NCBI RefSeq assembly: GCF_002775205.1
Contig: NC_036457.1
Location: forward strand, 7,022,024-7,086,023
Direction of reading: 5' to 3'
Length of the DNA stretch: 64,000 nt
Source of the DNA: Xiphophorus maculatus
Taxonomy: Eukaryota > Chordata > Actinopteri > Cyprinodontiformes > Poeciliidae
Part shown: positions 10,844-33,470 of the stretch, one piece after another
Position numbering within the stretch: the first letter of the stretch is position 1
Layout: the number at the start of each line of letters is the position of its first letter
The notes under the pieces: model-generated
Databases searched by the model: none
The model's input: the letters and a program-made list of their open reading frames with translations, nothing else
What the model was told of the DNA's origin: nothing
Position numbers and translations under genes: made by a program

Positions 10844-12729
10844 GAGACGCTTTATGAGGATTTATGAGCAACCGTAAAGAGCATCCAAAGCTCTGGAAGA
10901 GCAGGAAACACCTTCTGCGTACGAGTGTCCTTGTGTGCGGTGCATTCAGGTGTGAGGGTGGAAGAAGCTTCCCGGTCCTCACTGCCAGACTGCATGGCTG
11001 CCCTGTAACCTGTCACAGGGCTGACTACACGGGGAAGGATTCACACCTCCGACTCCAGCCTTTTGAACGACACACTGTTAAAAAAAAAAACAACTGACAC
11101 TGTAATTCATAAGTAAAAACAATTTGTTTAATATTAAGAAATTATTTTCACAGCAAAATGCGCATGCACACCAAGTGTTTACAGGACCAACATGACACAA
11201 CACGTCCAGACGGCTTCAGCCTTTGAATTTCGGACCACAGAGTTTGGTGCCGGACCGGCAAGACTCCTTCCAATTTTTTTTCTGGGCTTCAGCTATCACC
11301 AGCATACCAGACATTTCTCCAGCACTGACAAAAGAGGATGCGAAGAGTGGACTGTTACAAGAGTCCTGCAACATGCTGCAACTTATGCTTACGAGCTGTT
11401 CTTTTTACGATATGTTTACATGCACACGGCATTATGCAAGATAAATTAGTTGGTTTGCTCCGGGATTTTTTTTTAATGATTTTTGGAGAATTATCTTTCA
11501 TGAATTTTATATTTTAAAAAAAATCATTTGCATAACTCTGAAACACTATGCATATGATGCAGGAAGGGTGCACTTCTTCCCTGTGCTTGCCGAGTCTCTT
11601 ACGGGATTGGACACAGACAGCTCTGCATGCCGTCTGCACTGAAGGACAGCTTCCCTTCCTGTGTGACGCAGACTTGAGCCTGTTTCGCCGTTCAGCCTTC
11701 TGACAGCTCTGCCATGTTCGTTCATGTAGAAACACGGCGCATCACGCCGGGCCGAGGAGGAGTATGCAAAAGACCGCACAGTCCCAATAAACTGCGAGGG
11801 CAGCACCGATGGCAACCTCAGCTGTGCTTCCTGGGCTGGAGCGAGGAATAAAGAAAAAGCAGAGTTAAAGACAGAAGAATCATATTACTCCCCCCTCCCC
11901 CATACCAGTGTAATTGAAAATGTGACGTTTCATCAAGGCTGAAGAAATATTTGGCAGGAGCAGTATAAGGTTCTACCTGTATGTTAAAATGCTGATCTGT
12001 GAGAGCAGCTGTGAGTTGGGGAAGAAAAAAAAATTCTCTCCCCTGAGGACAAATGAAAACTCCAGAGTCACACCCATCCCTCCACCAGCTGGCTCGGCTC
12101 CAGAGGCGTGGGCTGCCCGCTCGGCTCTCGTTCTGTCGAAGCGTGCTGCGGTCACACCTCATCAGTGGTATTCATTTCAAATTAACGAAGAACACATCCA
12201 GAGTTTCTAACAGTTCATTTTTTATTTCTTTTATTAAGAAATTGAGTGTAAAAATGAAATCATTCCACTGTTTTTTTTCCTTCTTCTTTTGGCATCTTCA
12301 GTAGATTAGAAAACATGTTTCAAAGTCCATGGCACATGGAGATTGTCAAATCTGGACTGGATTATTTCATATTAAACTTGAGTTCTTTTATTAATAGTTT
12401 GATATTTTTTGTTGATAAAATTTCCCCCCAAAAATCGAAGTGTCAGGGCTTTGTTTGGCATCTAAACTAACACTCGCGTCCAGTTTAAAGGGTGAGCATT
12501 TTTAAGGTCGTGTCAGTGACTAAAAAATGAAAACAAGAGTTTGGAGAAAAACTTATGTTTTGGAGTTGCTAATGTGTTTTCAATGCGAAGTTACTTTATT
12601 CCATACTGGACCAGACACGGAAAATTGAGTAAAACCTTCAGTGCCTTAGTAGGAACTGGGACGAAGGGAAAAATTTCCAGCTGAAGCTTTTTGCAATTTT
12701 GAAGAAATGTTTTCAGTAAATTTTGCTCA
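10844..12729 (+). other. syt16 3'UTR candidate and intergenic DNA
   Basis: No coding exon is supported here. Candidate poly(A) signals (AATAAA) on the plus strand lie at 11786-11791 and 11847-11852, giving a 3'UTR of about 1 kb if used. The open frames in this stretch are short and resemble no family I know. Confidence 0.4.
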
Positions 12730-13500
12730 TTGAAATAGATATACTGTGTTGCAAAAGTGTTTGTACCCAAATTGTCAGTTTGTATCAAATTTTAATTTAT
12801 TTATTTCAGGTTTCGTATGATAGACCAAAACAATGAGGCGCAAATTTGCGGAGACAAAAACGATAAATGGTTTCCAACGGGTTTTTTTTTTACAAAAGAA
12901 GAAAAAAAAAGTGAGTTTGTACTCAACCACATGTACTCTGACACACATAAATAAAATCCAGGAATCTCCTAATTGGTAAATAGTCCAGCTGTTCAGAGGG
13001 TTTGCTACAAAAATTATTCAACAAACAGAATCATGAAAACCAAGAAAAACACTGGGCAGATAAAGACTTTTAATGCCCAATGTGAAGAGCCGTGGTGGCA
13101 GCATCATGGTGTGGGAGCGCTGTTCCTCCAGAGTGGCAGGAAAGTCGGTCAGAACTGATGGGAAAGTAAATACAGAGCGACTGTGGAAGAAAACCTGTTA
13201 GTGGAGGCAAAGATCTGGAACTGTAGAGAGGATTCCCGTTCCAGCAGGACAACAACTCTGGACAGATGGCCAAAGTTACAAATGAATGAACATGCTGTGA
13301 CCCGAGACAAAGTACTGACCTAAACCTAATTGAGAATCTGTGCCACAGCTTGAAAACTGCTCAGCAAAAATGTTATACAAAGTATGGATTCAGAGGGAGC
13401 TGAAAACATATGGACAACAAAACTTCCAGATTTATTTCTTGTAAAAACGTTGAAAACCCGAGAATCATTTTACATTCACAGCCGTATGCTGCTTTGTGTC
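12730..13500 (+). mobile_element. Tc1-like transposon fossil
   Basis: The left part carries the end-like text of fish Tc1 elements (TTGCAAAAGTGTTTGTACCC). The words GTGGTGGCAGCATCATGGTG (13091-13110), CCAGCAGGACAACAACTCTG (13242-13261) and CTAATTGAGAATCTGTG further right correspond to the GGGSIM, QQDN and NPIENLW regions of a Tc1 transposase. The frame is broken by many stops and shifts. No target duplication could be assigned. Confidence 0.75.
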
Positions 13501-14962
13501 GGTCTGTTTCAGAAAAAGAAAAAAAAAAATGTTTGTGGCTATAAGGTGACAAAATGTACTAAAATTCAAGAGGTAGGAATCCCTTTGCCAGAGTCAAAAG
13601 ACGTCAGTAGACATGAAAATGAGGACATGAGTCAAGAACATTTTTTATTAGACAAGTTTTTATTCCCATTCATCTGGCCTTTGAATGGCATGTCTGACGC
13701 TGTCATCAGTCTGACAGCACAAGCAGCGGTGCAGGTGGCTGGAGCCAGACCAAGGAGCGCATATTTTCATCAATATTTACACCTTGCAGGGTGACTGCAG
13801 CCTTTTAGATTGATTCTGCTTCAAGCCACAGAAAACTAGTTGTGCCACTGACGCTTGAAGGGGGGGGGAAACGGAGGGAGAAATGCTGACCCAAACTGAG
13901 CCCTTAGGACTTGGTCAGAGTCGAAAGATAATTACAAATATCCTGGAACAGGGGCCAGGCTGCTTGTAATAGCAGGGGAATAAGGAAATGCATTTTTTGG
14001 TCGTTTTACAACACGCCTAATAAAAACCGACTCCAATTTTGTCTAAGTAAAACAGGCCTGATTCCATATATTTGGCCCTCGAGTCAGAGGCATCACAAGG
14101 CTTTCATTGGCAGCAACATTAATGGGATGTCTCTTTTAGGTTGGGATCTGAGTGATCAGGAACAAGCAACCACAACATTATGGTTTTATTGTATGTCTTA
14201 TCAAGTTTAAAAACAGCCTTTTTAATAACATCATTAATAAATATACACAATGTTGTGAAAGTTCCATAAAAGCATCCTCACAGAGTACAAATGCTGGGAA
14301 AGAACACCAATTTGAGCTTCTATTTTCTTTTTTTTTTTTTTGCTCCTCCGAGTTTTATATTAAGATTACAGAAAATTAACTGACAGTCAAATAACGAGAA
14401 ACTTTGGATTTACAATACATGATGGGTTAGGCTTCAGTGGTTTGATGAGGGTTGTACCGTTCTGCATCCCTTTAGTGAGCACCTTGCAAATGTATGCTGC
14501 AGACATCGTACCCATTTGGCAAAAGAAAAAAAACAAAACAAAGAAAAACAAACATAAAAAGAAACATTCATCAAGCAAAGGTAAAGAGAACAGATGTAAA
14601 AAGTTACTATCTACATGAGATGTGCTCCAGATCTGTGCTGCAAAGGCAGGACTTGCTACACGGTGATGACATTCGACATTCAAGCTTTCCCAACTCTGGG
14701 AACAGGCCTCATTTTACCAGCTCAGTACAAGCACACAAAGGGTAGCAAAGAAAACGGGAGCACATTAAGTATCTTTAGAGGCCAGATCAACGAGTTGTTG
14801 TTTTGGACCATTTCTTCTCTCAGATCATTACCCTTGCTCCTCCATGAGACAAAACAAAATTAATTAGTGAGATCTGAATGTGCTAGTAGGGGGGAAATTT
14901 GTCACAATTTGACGGAGGAAGAAAAACTGTTGCCTGTAGTTTCAGATTTAATGACCCAAGTG

Positions 14963-16101
14963 CACATTATAGTCAGAAGTTTACATACACTCCTCATGGA
15001 CATGATGGACATTAATTTGAATATTTTAATGATGCAGTTTGAACATCTGGAAGGGATGGTTTTTTGCCCTTGCAACTTCAGTAATGCATAAAAAAAATTG
15101 CTGCATAAGTTTCGCTTAAATATCTACATTTACACCCCAAAGCTTCTGACAAGATCCTGGCTGAATATTGGACAACTCTTCATAGCAGAATTAATGGAGA
15201 TTATTTTATAATCGGTTTGTTTCCCCTCACTGAAACAGCTTAAAGCACTATATTCACATTAATTGTAAGGGTTCCTATACAGTTCCTATGTGAAAGTTTA
15301 AACTTTTCCACCAGGAAAGAATAACGGGAAAAATTTTACTCGAGGAAGGAAATAACGAAGTGCTCAGGGAAGTGAGGGAGCAAGCGACAAAGGAAGTACA
15401 TGTAAAACAAACTGGGGACTGAAGGCAGAAGAAATAACATGTCATCAGACAATGGTATAGAGATTAAAGTCTGGAAAGAAAATTATTTCTCCATACTTAT
15501 AAATACCTAAAAAAAAAACTCAAATCAAACCAAAGTCTGCCTAGGAACACTAATCAGGGTAGAGGGCAGAAAAAATAATGCAAGCCTTCAACAGCATGTT
15601 TGATCTGGTTTGGTATTGTACCGTTGAAACACAAAACTGTGTTCATGTTTTCGCGGTTTGGGTCAGAACTATCAGAAGAAAGGAAACTCGGAAGGATGTT
15701 CAAGAACCACTAAGCCTCAATCACACACAACAACATGCTGGAATGTCAGCATCATGGTCTATAGCAAACTCAGCTTAACATCAAGTGAGAGGGTTCTGAA
15801 CAGCAACAACTGCACGGTCCAACATCAGCACATTCAAACCGGAACTTTACCCATTCTACCGTGGTCAGAGGTCAAACATCCAGCCTGCGTTGTGTGTGGA
15901 TCATGCTGATGGATGAAAGGACAGTTGTTAAAGTATAAACTTAATCAGAAAATAATGTGTAAACGAAAAAATAAATAATCCAAAATAAATTGAAACTTGC
16001 TCAACAAATTATTGCATTTAATAATCACAGAAATGTAATATTTTTACCCATTAATATGGGATTTATGCTGATGAGTGTATATAAATCTCTGACTACAGTT
16101 G
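14963..16101. mobile_element. Degenerate Tc1-like element with matching inverted ends
   Basis: The left end reads AGTCAGAAGTTTACATACAC (14971-14990), typical of the Sleeping-Beauty/Tc1 type (GTCGGAAGTTTACATACAC). The reverse complement of 16066-16101 gives AGTCAGAGATTTATATACAC, so the two ends are inverted relatives. A TA at 16102-16103 fits the right target site; the left TA has decayed. No transposase reading frame survives inside, only short fragments. It sits between syt16 and extl3. Confidence 0.65.
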
Positions 16102-16917
16102 TATAGACCTCCAACTGCATCCATAATACATTCTACTGAAACTGCCTGTTAATTTTTGTGATACTGATAATTTTCAGCCATTTGGTTAATATCACTTCAT
16201 TAAAAATGATTCGAGTTGGACAGCATGATGGTTGGTTTTATTGACACATTTGAGGCATTATGGTGACCGCTAAAGTGAATTCCCTCTGGAGGACGCAACG
16301 CTGCTAAGACATGATTGGACTGAGCTGTTGTCATTTTGATTTCCCAAAAGGCAGGGAGGTCTCAAAGTTTCCACTAGATGTAAATTTGCACATTTGAACG
16401 ACATTTAAAAAAAAAAAAAAAAAAAAGAACAGTCCAATAAAATACGTTTGATCATCAGTGCTTGAGTTTGAAGAACAGTTTTCAACTGAATTGCTCTCAG
16501 CTGAAGCCATAATTCTGTCCGTTACTTCTGCAGCTCCACCATCAGGAGGAGTGAAGAGTTTCTGTACACTGTAAGTCTGCCTGCTTTTCCGTGGCAGGCA
16601 GGTAAGAGGTGCAAATATCTTCTGTAACTAGTGGTTGATGACTGAACATGATTGAAAAGGCGTGTAAAAAAACAAGAAGTGACGTCCGCTGAAAAGGCTT
16701 CAATTCTCGGCAGTGGTTTCTCTCGACCTACACTCTCTGAATTTCCAGCTGGTTAAGGTTAAACGTTCGATCCACCTCCACAAAATCTGGGCCCAAAAGC
16801 TTCCTCCTGCTTGTTTATGCTGCAGTCCAGCCGTCAGTCTTCATCACTACCTGCAGTGGATGTTTCAGTCTGTCAATCTCTCCCTTCTGTCCGTCTGCGA
16901 AGATGCCCGACCCCCGG
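16102..16917 (-). other. extl3: Probable extl3 3'UTR
   Basis: This is non-coding DNA directly after the extl3 stop codon on the minus strand. A minus-strand AATAAA occupies 16237-16242 and would give a 3'UTR of about 0.7 kb. A longer UTR reaching into the Tc1-like element cannot be excluded. An 18-20 base poly(A) run sits near 16408-16426 on the plus strand. Confidence 0.4.
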
Positions 16918-25945
<9,028 letters not shown>

Positions 25946-26388
25946 TTATCGGTCAGTCTTTTCCTCGCCCCACTAAGGAACTGTTTCTATAAGGAGCAGC
26001 AGCCATGGTCGACCTTGTCAGCAAGGTGGTGTGACAGAAACTAAACCATTAAATCTTCTCTAAAGGTCATCTGCTGCAGAGTTCTTCCACAAAGAGTCCC
26101 GTAGGTGATGTGGGCTGAGGCTCAGCCTCACCTGTACTCTAAAATGCACTCTGTATTGTAACCAACTAAAGTTGATGCCATTTTCTGTTGAGAGGGGTTT
26201 AACTATTCCTCTGAATGTTTGCCAGTAAACAGTTCAGCATATGCAAAGGGATAGTCCCTTGATGGATGAAGCCAGGAGTACATGATGATCATGTGACGGC
26301 TCGGATGTGCTCATTTTCTGATCCCCCATCAGAAAACCCACAGGATGTTGACCTTTTTAAATCTCTTTAATCTTCTTAAAATAGAAAC
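25946..26388 (-). other. extl3: extl3 5'UTR part of exon 2
   Basis: A strong minus-strand acceptor (TTTTCTCTGTTTCAG, AG at 26390-26389) precedes this stretch. With no further intron it adds 443 bases of 5'UTR before the ATG at 25945. The matching donor is the first exon at about 45361. Intermediate non-coding exons are possible but none stands out. Confidence 0.65.
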
Positions 26389-27002
26389 CTGAAACAGAGA
26401 AAAGCAGGGGAAAAAACAATAAGTGCCAATGATCATCTGAGGCAAGAATAAACTCTTCTAAGTACAGATCATGTCAAGTGGTTTCATTCAACTCTCAAAT
26501 TTTATATCAACTAATATACAGAAATTCTGCCTTCACACACCACAACACATCTCATACATTCTTATCTGTGCAGGAGTGTACAGCACAACGTAGACCTCTT
26601 GCTGTGGTGCTACTGCAGCTGTTACTTCTTGCAGTCTTTTCATAAAATGATTCATTTGTTAATGAACATAAGTGGTTTAGGTGAAATGATCCAAAAAGAA
26701 GAACAAAGCATAAAGCAGATGCATTTAACATTTTTTTGTGAAACTTCAATAATTTGAATAAAGGTATAAGGAGTGGTTAAAAAAAACATTCATATACCTT
26801 GCACTTGAACTTGTATGTGAGGAGTCCACATAAGTTAGCACATAATTGTGATGTAGAATGACAAGTGTAGGAGGTTTTCAAGCATTCTACCAAATAAAAC
26901 CCAAAATGTGGTATTCATATGTATTTAGCCTCTTTCATACTCCAAAGTAAAACCCAGTGCTACCAACCATCACATGAAGTCTACTAATTATGAAATAGGA
27001 GC

Positions 27003-27080
27003 AGGGCTGCAACTAATGATTACCTTAGTAATCGATTAGTCTATCAATTATTTTGACAATCTGGTAAGAAAATTGTCAGT
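27003..27080. mobile_element. hAT-type repeat end fragment
   Basis: The text GGGCTGCAACTAATGATTAC, with AATCGATTAGTCTATCAATT just beyond it, matches the very common vertebrate repeat end (GGCTGCAACTAACGATTATTTT, AATCGATTAATC) attributed to hAT-like elements. Only the end is recognisable. No partner end or target duplication was found. Confidence 0.55.
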
Positions 27081-30000
27081 TACGAAGTATTTGTTCTGGT
27101 TGATCATACAAAACCCCAAAATTACATACATATTGACTTATTCATTTTTGTTAGGGACATGCAGTCAAAATTGAAGTAAAAAGGCAAGTTGAGGTGAAAG
27201 AGACAATAGTAAGGAAGCAATATGTATGAGATTTATAGTCAAAGCTTTGCAAAGCCAGCCAGAAGCTCAGCTGTTCAGCCTGTGCATGATTGCCTCCCGC
27301 AGAAGACAAATATCAGTGAGCTGAACAATACAAGGTATCTTTGGTTTTCAATTAACTTTTCAATTTAATCTTTTTTTCCATGTCACACAGAGCCCAAACT
27401 CTGGAGAGCCGTCATTTGTAACACACACCCAGCCAGGAAATTAACATCAAAAGCACCTTCAGCAAATCTCATTAAAGCACTCCTCCTGCATCCTGACCTC
27501 AACGCAGACTCAAATTATCGAGCACCCTTGATAAGAGTCCATGCTAGAGAGCGATGATTGCCTCAGGACTGGGAAAGGCTCAGGCATACAGAAGAAGAAC
27601 AGCTGCGCCATCTGATGAATAGTGTTAAACTGATATCTCAGTATTGGGACAAAAAAACAGAACACACAAAGAGCATAAATAAATATGTATTACAAGTTTT
27701 CCATCGGTTTCTAAAAGCAGCGAGAGATGTGCTGCTCGAGCTATAGCTACATCAAAAGCCTTGTAGATGTCACCTGATAGGCCAAGAGCCAAACAGTTCT
27801 TATCAAGCACTTTACAAACCCAAAACACACCGAACAAATTACATAAAGCAGTTCAGAGCTACACAAAGACCGGAGGAATGTAGGAGGCGTTTATCCTCCA
27901 TGACATAATCACCTTTGATAAGCAAGCCATCTCTGAGCAACTGCTGCATCTGAGCCTTCGTAGATCAGGCCAGAGACCGAGATCATCTTTATAACAGACA
28001 TTTTTCATTTCGGACATCATATCTGAGTCAAATAAACATGCATGCTGCTCATAAGTCATACATCTGAGATTACAAATAATGTATGTTTCCATTTTCTCCT
28101 TGGACCTACTTTGGCACAATTCGTGGTGTCGATACAAGCCCAATAAGTCCTATCACAACAGTGTAAACATGCTAATGCTACACTTGCACTTTAGAAAACT
28201 TCTCAGTCTAATTATTGAATTTCATTAATTAACTTCAAAAAGTGAAAGTCATAAATAGATCACACACAAAGTGATATATTTAGTTATGTCTTAAAACTAT
28301 GGAGAGCTTAGTTTCTCTTACATTTACATTTCACAGGCCACATAAAAAAAGATTGTTCTATACAGAAGTGTTTTAACCACAGCTGCGCCAAGAGTCGAAG
28401 ACTGCTGACTTAACAGTTGTCAACAGAGTTGAGGCATAAAAGTACTGGCGGGTCACAGAGAAACATGTCAAAAGCAATTATTATAAAACTCCGTGAAAGA
28501 AAAAAAGATGAAACAACAAATATAACTTCAACCTTGGGAGGATTCATGAGTTTGGAATACATGGGCTAGTTAATGCATAAACCTTTTAAATGAGAACAAA
28601 ATACACAAATGCACAATTCTTTTTAGTCTAACAGCCTACAGGTTAAGTAATGCTTTATTAATTAGAACACTTACCTCTGCACTTAAGCTTAAGGGTTAAT
28701 ATAGGATGGTTTGTTGATGCAATTTATTTCTCTCTGGTATTAAGGAGGTTGTATATGAAATACAAATTCACAGGACGGATGACAGTTTCAACACTGGCCT
28801 CCATCTTGCTGCACAGTGACGTCCCTGAACTGCAACTATCACAACAACCTGATTAATTAGTGCATGACTGTCAGAATTAGAGGCCTCATGGCACACAGAT
28901 GTTAGCAGATGTGGCCGCTAGGCCTAATCTGGAACCAAAAACATGCTGCCTTAAAGCTCTGCCTGTGGCTGCCTTCTGGGAAACGGAGCAACATGCATAG
29001 ATAAGTCCGAATTTCAATCTCTTCAGTAGCAGCTCTCTAATCTGCAGAAAGTTGTCCCACTGCTGCAGACAGCCTAATCTGACTCCAGTTTGCATGGAGA
29101 ACACACAGTGAAGCATTGATTGCTCTCAACTCACTTTGTGGGGATCGATGATAATGCCATCATTACCTACCGCCAAGCTGCGAGGCTTTGGCTGCCATTA
29201 AGGGAAGCTGATGGAGCCATTTTACTTGCAAGACTGAAGCAACATTAAACAGAGCCACATAAAAAAATAGATAAAACATAACATGTCTTTGCTTATGCAG
29301 CACAGACTGCAGCGATAACACCACCACAACACTTTGCAGTCATACCTGCATGGGTTGCAGCCAAATTAATAGTTATGAAGTCTTGCTTCTCAGGGGAGAG
29401 GGAAGCTGTAGCCGACCAACTCATCTGACCCAGATAAGAAAAGAGCATTTGCACCACATGAAAAAACACCAAGCAGGAAAACTGTTGGTTGGTTCCATGA
29501 ATAAATTAGTATGCATTACTCAAGAAGTGCTAATATGATTTACTGATTCAGTCAACATGGCCTAATTTAATTCTATAGAAAATTTGCAGCACATAGCCAA
29601 AATGGCAGCAAGAGCATCTAGTAAGGTTTGCACCAAAATATGCATCATGATAGGTTAATAATAATCAAGAGGTTTAGATGAAGTATATTCATGAGATTGA
29701 CAGCAGCAGGTCCCGGACACTGAGTGGGACTCAGATAGAGGGGGTGCTGTCTCTGATTTCCCAGACATCAGAGGGCTAGCTCTTGTATAAATGTTTGAAC
29801 AGTGTCTCTGCAAACTGGCAGCAATTTACGAGGCAGGCATTGCAAAATTATTTTTGTAGGAAACACAGATGAGACTGTGCAGTCTTCCAGCTGTAACAAG
29901 TTTTTAAAAGAGGCGACAACAAATTTGACAAGATCCAAAACCAAACGAGCAGCAGAGAGTGCTTTAGCAGCCAGAAGTTAGTGAGAGAAATTTGACGCTT

Positions 30001-33000
30001 AAGCCTAAAGTTTTGTTTTTTCCTGTCTGTCCACGAGGAATCTGAGCTTTAGACACAGCTGACAGGAGGAACTAGAGCAGCCCGCAGGAAGACTCCTACT
30101 TAGTGGAGACATAGTTGTTGAATAAACTGCAACTAAAACTAGAATAAAATGATTCAGAATGTTTTGGCCTCCTTCATAATCACTTAAAATGAATTGTGTT
30201 TAGCTTCCAAGAGCTTGTCTAGAAGAGACAATTCAAGTAAAGAACATAAATATTTATGTCTTGGCTACCAAAATAGATGCACTTTTCATCATTTGACAAC
30301 AAATGTACATACCACGCTATTGTTTTTATGTCTGTTGGTGAAATAATTAACCTATAACATGCTAACTAGTTCCTAAAAATTACCAGCACTGTCTAATCAG
30401 GCTAAACACTCAAGAGGTCTGTAGAGAGCAGAATAGCAGAAGAAACAACATTGTGTGCAACAAGGACTTTTACTTCAGTATTGTAATAGACTTTAGCTGG
30501 CATTAATTCAGTGTTTAATTTGGAGTTTTTCACTATGGCATAAATCTGTTTAAAAACAGTACAGACCCATTCATTATATTAAATTTAAAAGCCCATTTAC
30601 TTTAGGAACTTATCACCAAGTGAAACGTATAGATCAATTACACACAGATGGATGTTTGAAAGCCTTTGTCTCTGTTAATTATGATAATTTTTCACTTACA
30701 GCCAATGAAAACATTTAAAATTAGAATATTACATTAGACCAATAAAAATTAATGAAAAAAAAAATTTAAAAACAGAAAGGTGGGTTTTATGTAAAGTCTG
30801 TTTAATACGATTTTCACAATATAATTTATTTAATATGACATCTTAAATGAGCTGATGAATCTTTAAATTGAGTCCTAAACACATCCATTTGAGATTTTGT
30901 ATATAAAATATTAAACATTATTATAGCTTAGAGATAACAATATAGATATATTCATTAAGAAAAAAGTGGTAATTTGTTTGTCTTTATCAAAAATTATTAG
31001 ATATGATACAAATAAAAAATTTTTTTTAGATTAAATATTTTTGTTTAAGACAATTGTAAAAGTGATGCAGGTTATTATGGTGAACCCAGTCAGGATCTCA
31101 TACTGACCAGACTGTTTATGCAAAACACAGAACCTCAAATTTCACCCAATACATTCGCTGACGTGACCAAACCTATGAAAGGAAAAGAAATATATATATG
31201 TTAAATACTAGACTTATAAGATGCTAAGTCTGTTTGTGCAAATCAGTTGAATAAAAAACACTGCAATGTGCAGCCAACAATAATATGGTTAAAATGGACA
31301 TTATTAATCCAGAATCAATTTAACTCGCTTCACACAACATGCATAACGCTTTATGTATGTTTACTGCTGAATTAGATTTAAATTCTGAAGATAAACTATA
31401 TTCCCCTGGGTTACTTAAATCATGCATTAATATAATTAGAATTCAGCAAACAATGAGAACAACTTTAAACTGATTTCCAAACAAGCTGCAGCAGCACATG
31501 TCAAATAATCCTAATGGCTTTGGGACCGCGTTATATTAGTCTCCTTATGGGGCTTTGGCTCAGTGTGCTCACAGACTATGCTTCCATTAAATAACTGGGA
31601 ATTTATAGACAATATTATGGTAAGGCATTCCCAGCAGAGGTGCCAAAGAGAGAGAAAAAAAACAAAAAACATTCAGGCAGCAGAAGGGAGGGACAGTCAC
31701 TGCACGAAAGTAGCAGCTGTTAAAGCCACGGGTCACCACTCATCTCCCGACAGCTGACGGAGAATCTTGAGGAGTTTTTACACTAGCAAGCTATCGAGGT
31801 CACTATAGAGATGCAGATCATTTCAAGGAGTCAGAAAAAGAAAAAAAATGTCTTCCTGTTAAATATTTAAGATCCAATATGAGGCAAAGACAAGACATGA
31901 GGTTACAATTAACAAGAACTGAATCTGTTCAGAGAAGTCTGAAGAGACAAATGAAACCAGCCTAATGAGACAAAAGAGGCAGCCTACACAGCAAAAAGGC
32001 CAGCAGCCTCTGCAAACTCCCAGCTTATACAAAATACAATACATTGCAGCACCTTTTCAGCTGCATATCATTAGTAAAGAGCTTATTCTCCCAGAGGTAA
32101 ATATCAACACAGTACTGGAACCTGCTGACAAAGATTTTCATCAAAAAAATGATCGATAGTGGGACAAAGTCATGAGCCTGACTATTTCAGGGTCATCTGT
32201 CAGGGCAACACCCACCGTCAGAAAAGCAGGGTAGGTTTTTTTCAACTTGTGATCCAAAGGTGCATAAAAACATGTAAATTAAAGCATTTGATCGCAGAAA
32301 AGCAATGTAGGCAATATCTACATTTACCCAAGAGTGAATTAGCATTTTCATTTTATGTATAAATTTGGAGCATCACTCCATCAGATTTGGTGAGTGAGAG
32401 GGCCTTGTGAGGTTTGGACAGAAAAACAAACTACATGTAAAAAAAAAAAAAGTCAGTTTTCCACTTTGGAGCATCTTGTTCATTTATAGGCAAGCCTGTG
32501 TTCAAAATAAAGTGGAAGCTGCCAACAGGATCAATCACACTCTCCAACACAACTTGTGCTGAATGCATTATTGTGCTAAAACCCATTGTAAAGCCATTAA
32601 TGCCCACACCAAGCTTCAAGTTCGCCCTAATCCAAGTATGATTAATGGGTAGCCATTACTTGGGTCGACTGCATGGAACACAAATATAATTTTTGCCATT
32701 GTGCAGTCAATCTTTTGCAAAACAATAATCCTGTAGCTCATCATCTGCTACTTGGTAGTTTTGTCTCATTGTGTGCAACAGACTGAACACGGACCACAGA
32801 CTAAAACCAACCCTTTCCCAGGAGTTCAGGAAGATTATTCACATCCATGCTAAAAGGTAAATGCCTAAGAATTATCCCAAACTTTTCTTGTCTTGCAAAC
32901 ATGAGGTTGGCAAAAAGAATTGGTTTCACAGTAGAAATGCAAAAAATAAAATAAAATAAAACCTGGCTGTAATTTTTAGCTTGTTAGCCAACTTGTGATT

Positions 33001-33219
33001 GGCTGGTCAGTACCGCAAAAACCCAGTCTGTTCAGTAAATGAAGTACATGTTCTTCAGCATTGTTAACTTTACTAATTGGTAATAGATGCTAAGGGCGAG
33101 TTAGAATGTTAACACCTTAATACTTTTGTATTAAACCTTTAGTAAAGCCCTGTTTTACAGCAATTGCAGAAGTTTTAGAATACCTGCTGGACTGATGAAA
33201 GAAATGAGAACTTTTTGGA

Positions 33220-33470
33220 CTTTCAAAGTGGTTTTTTCAAATTGTCAGGTCGATGGTCTTTCAACACAATAATGACCCAAACATACAGCAGAAAGCATTG
33301 AAAATGCCTGGCATCATTCTCCAGAGTACAAGTACAAGGCCTGCACAGAAATCTGGGAAATGCAGCATTATTGATGGACATTATAGCACATTTTCCTCAA
33401 TCTCCTCCCTGACCCTACCATTTTCACAATGACCCTGCCATTTTCCTTACACTTCAGCATTTTATTCACA
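33220..33470 (+). mobile_element. Tc1-like fossil
   Basis: The words TTCAACACAATAATGACCCA and AACATACAGCAGAAAGC translate to a decayed QHNNDPKHTA, the region around the second catalytic Asp of Tc1 transposases. Flanking sequence is too eroded to set ends. Confidence 0.55.

Noticed and set aside
10364..10982. Minus-strand frames of about 150 codons across the syt16 last exon
   Set aside because: They are antisense to the C2B exon. The GC-rich coding strand produces open frames on its complement.
13384..13794. 136-codon plus-strand frame
   Set aside because: It starts within the Tc1 fossil and runs into unrelated DNA. There is no family resemblance and no splice support.
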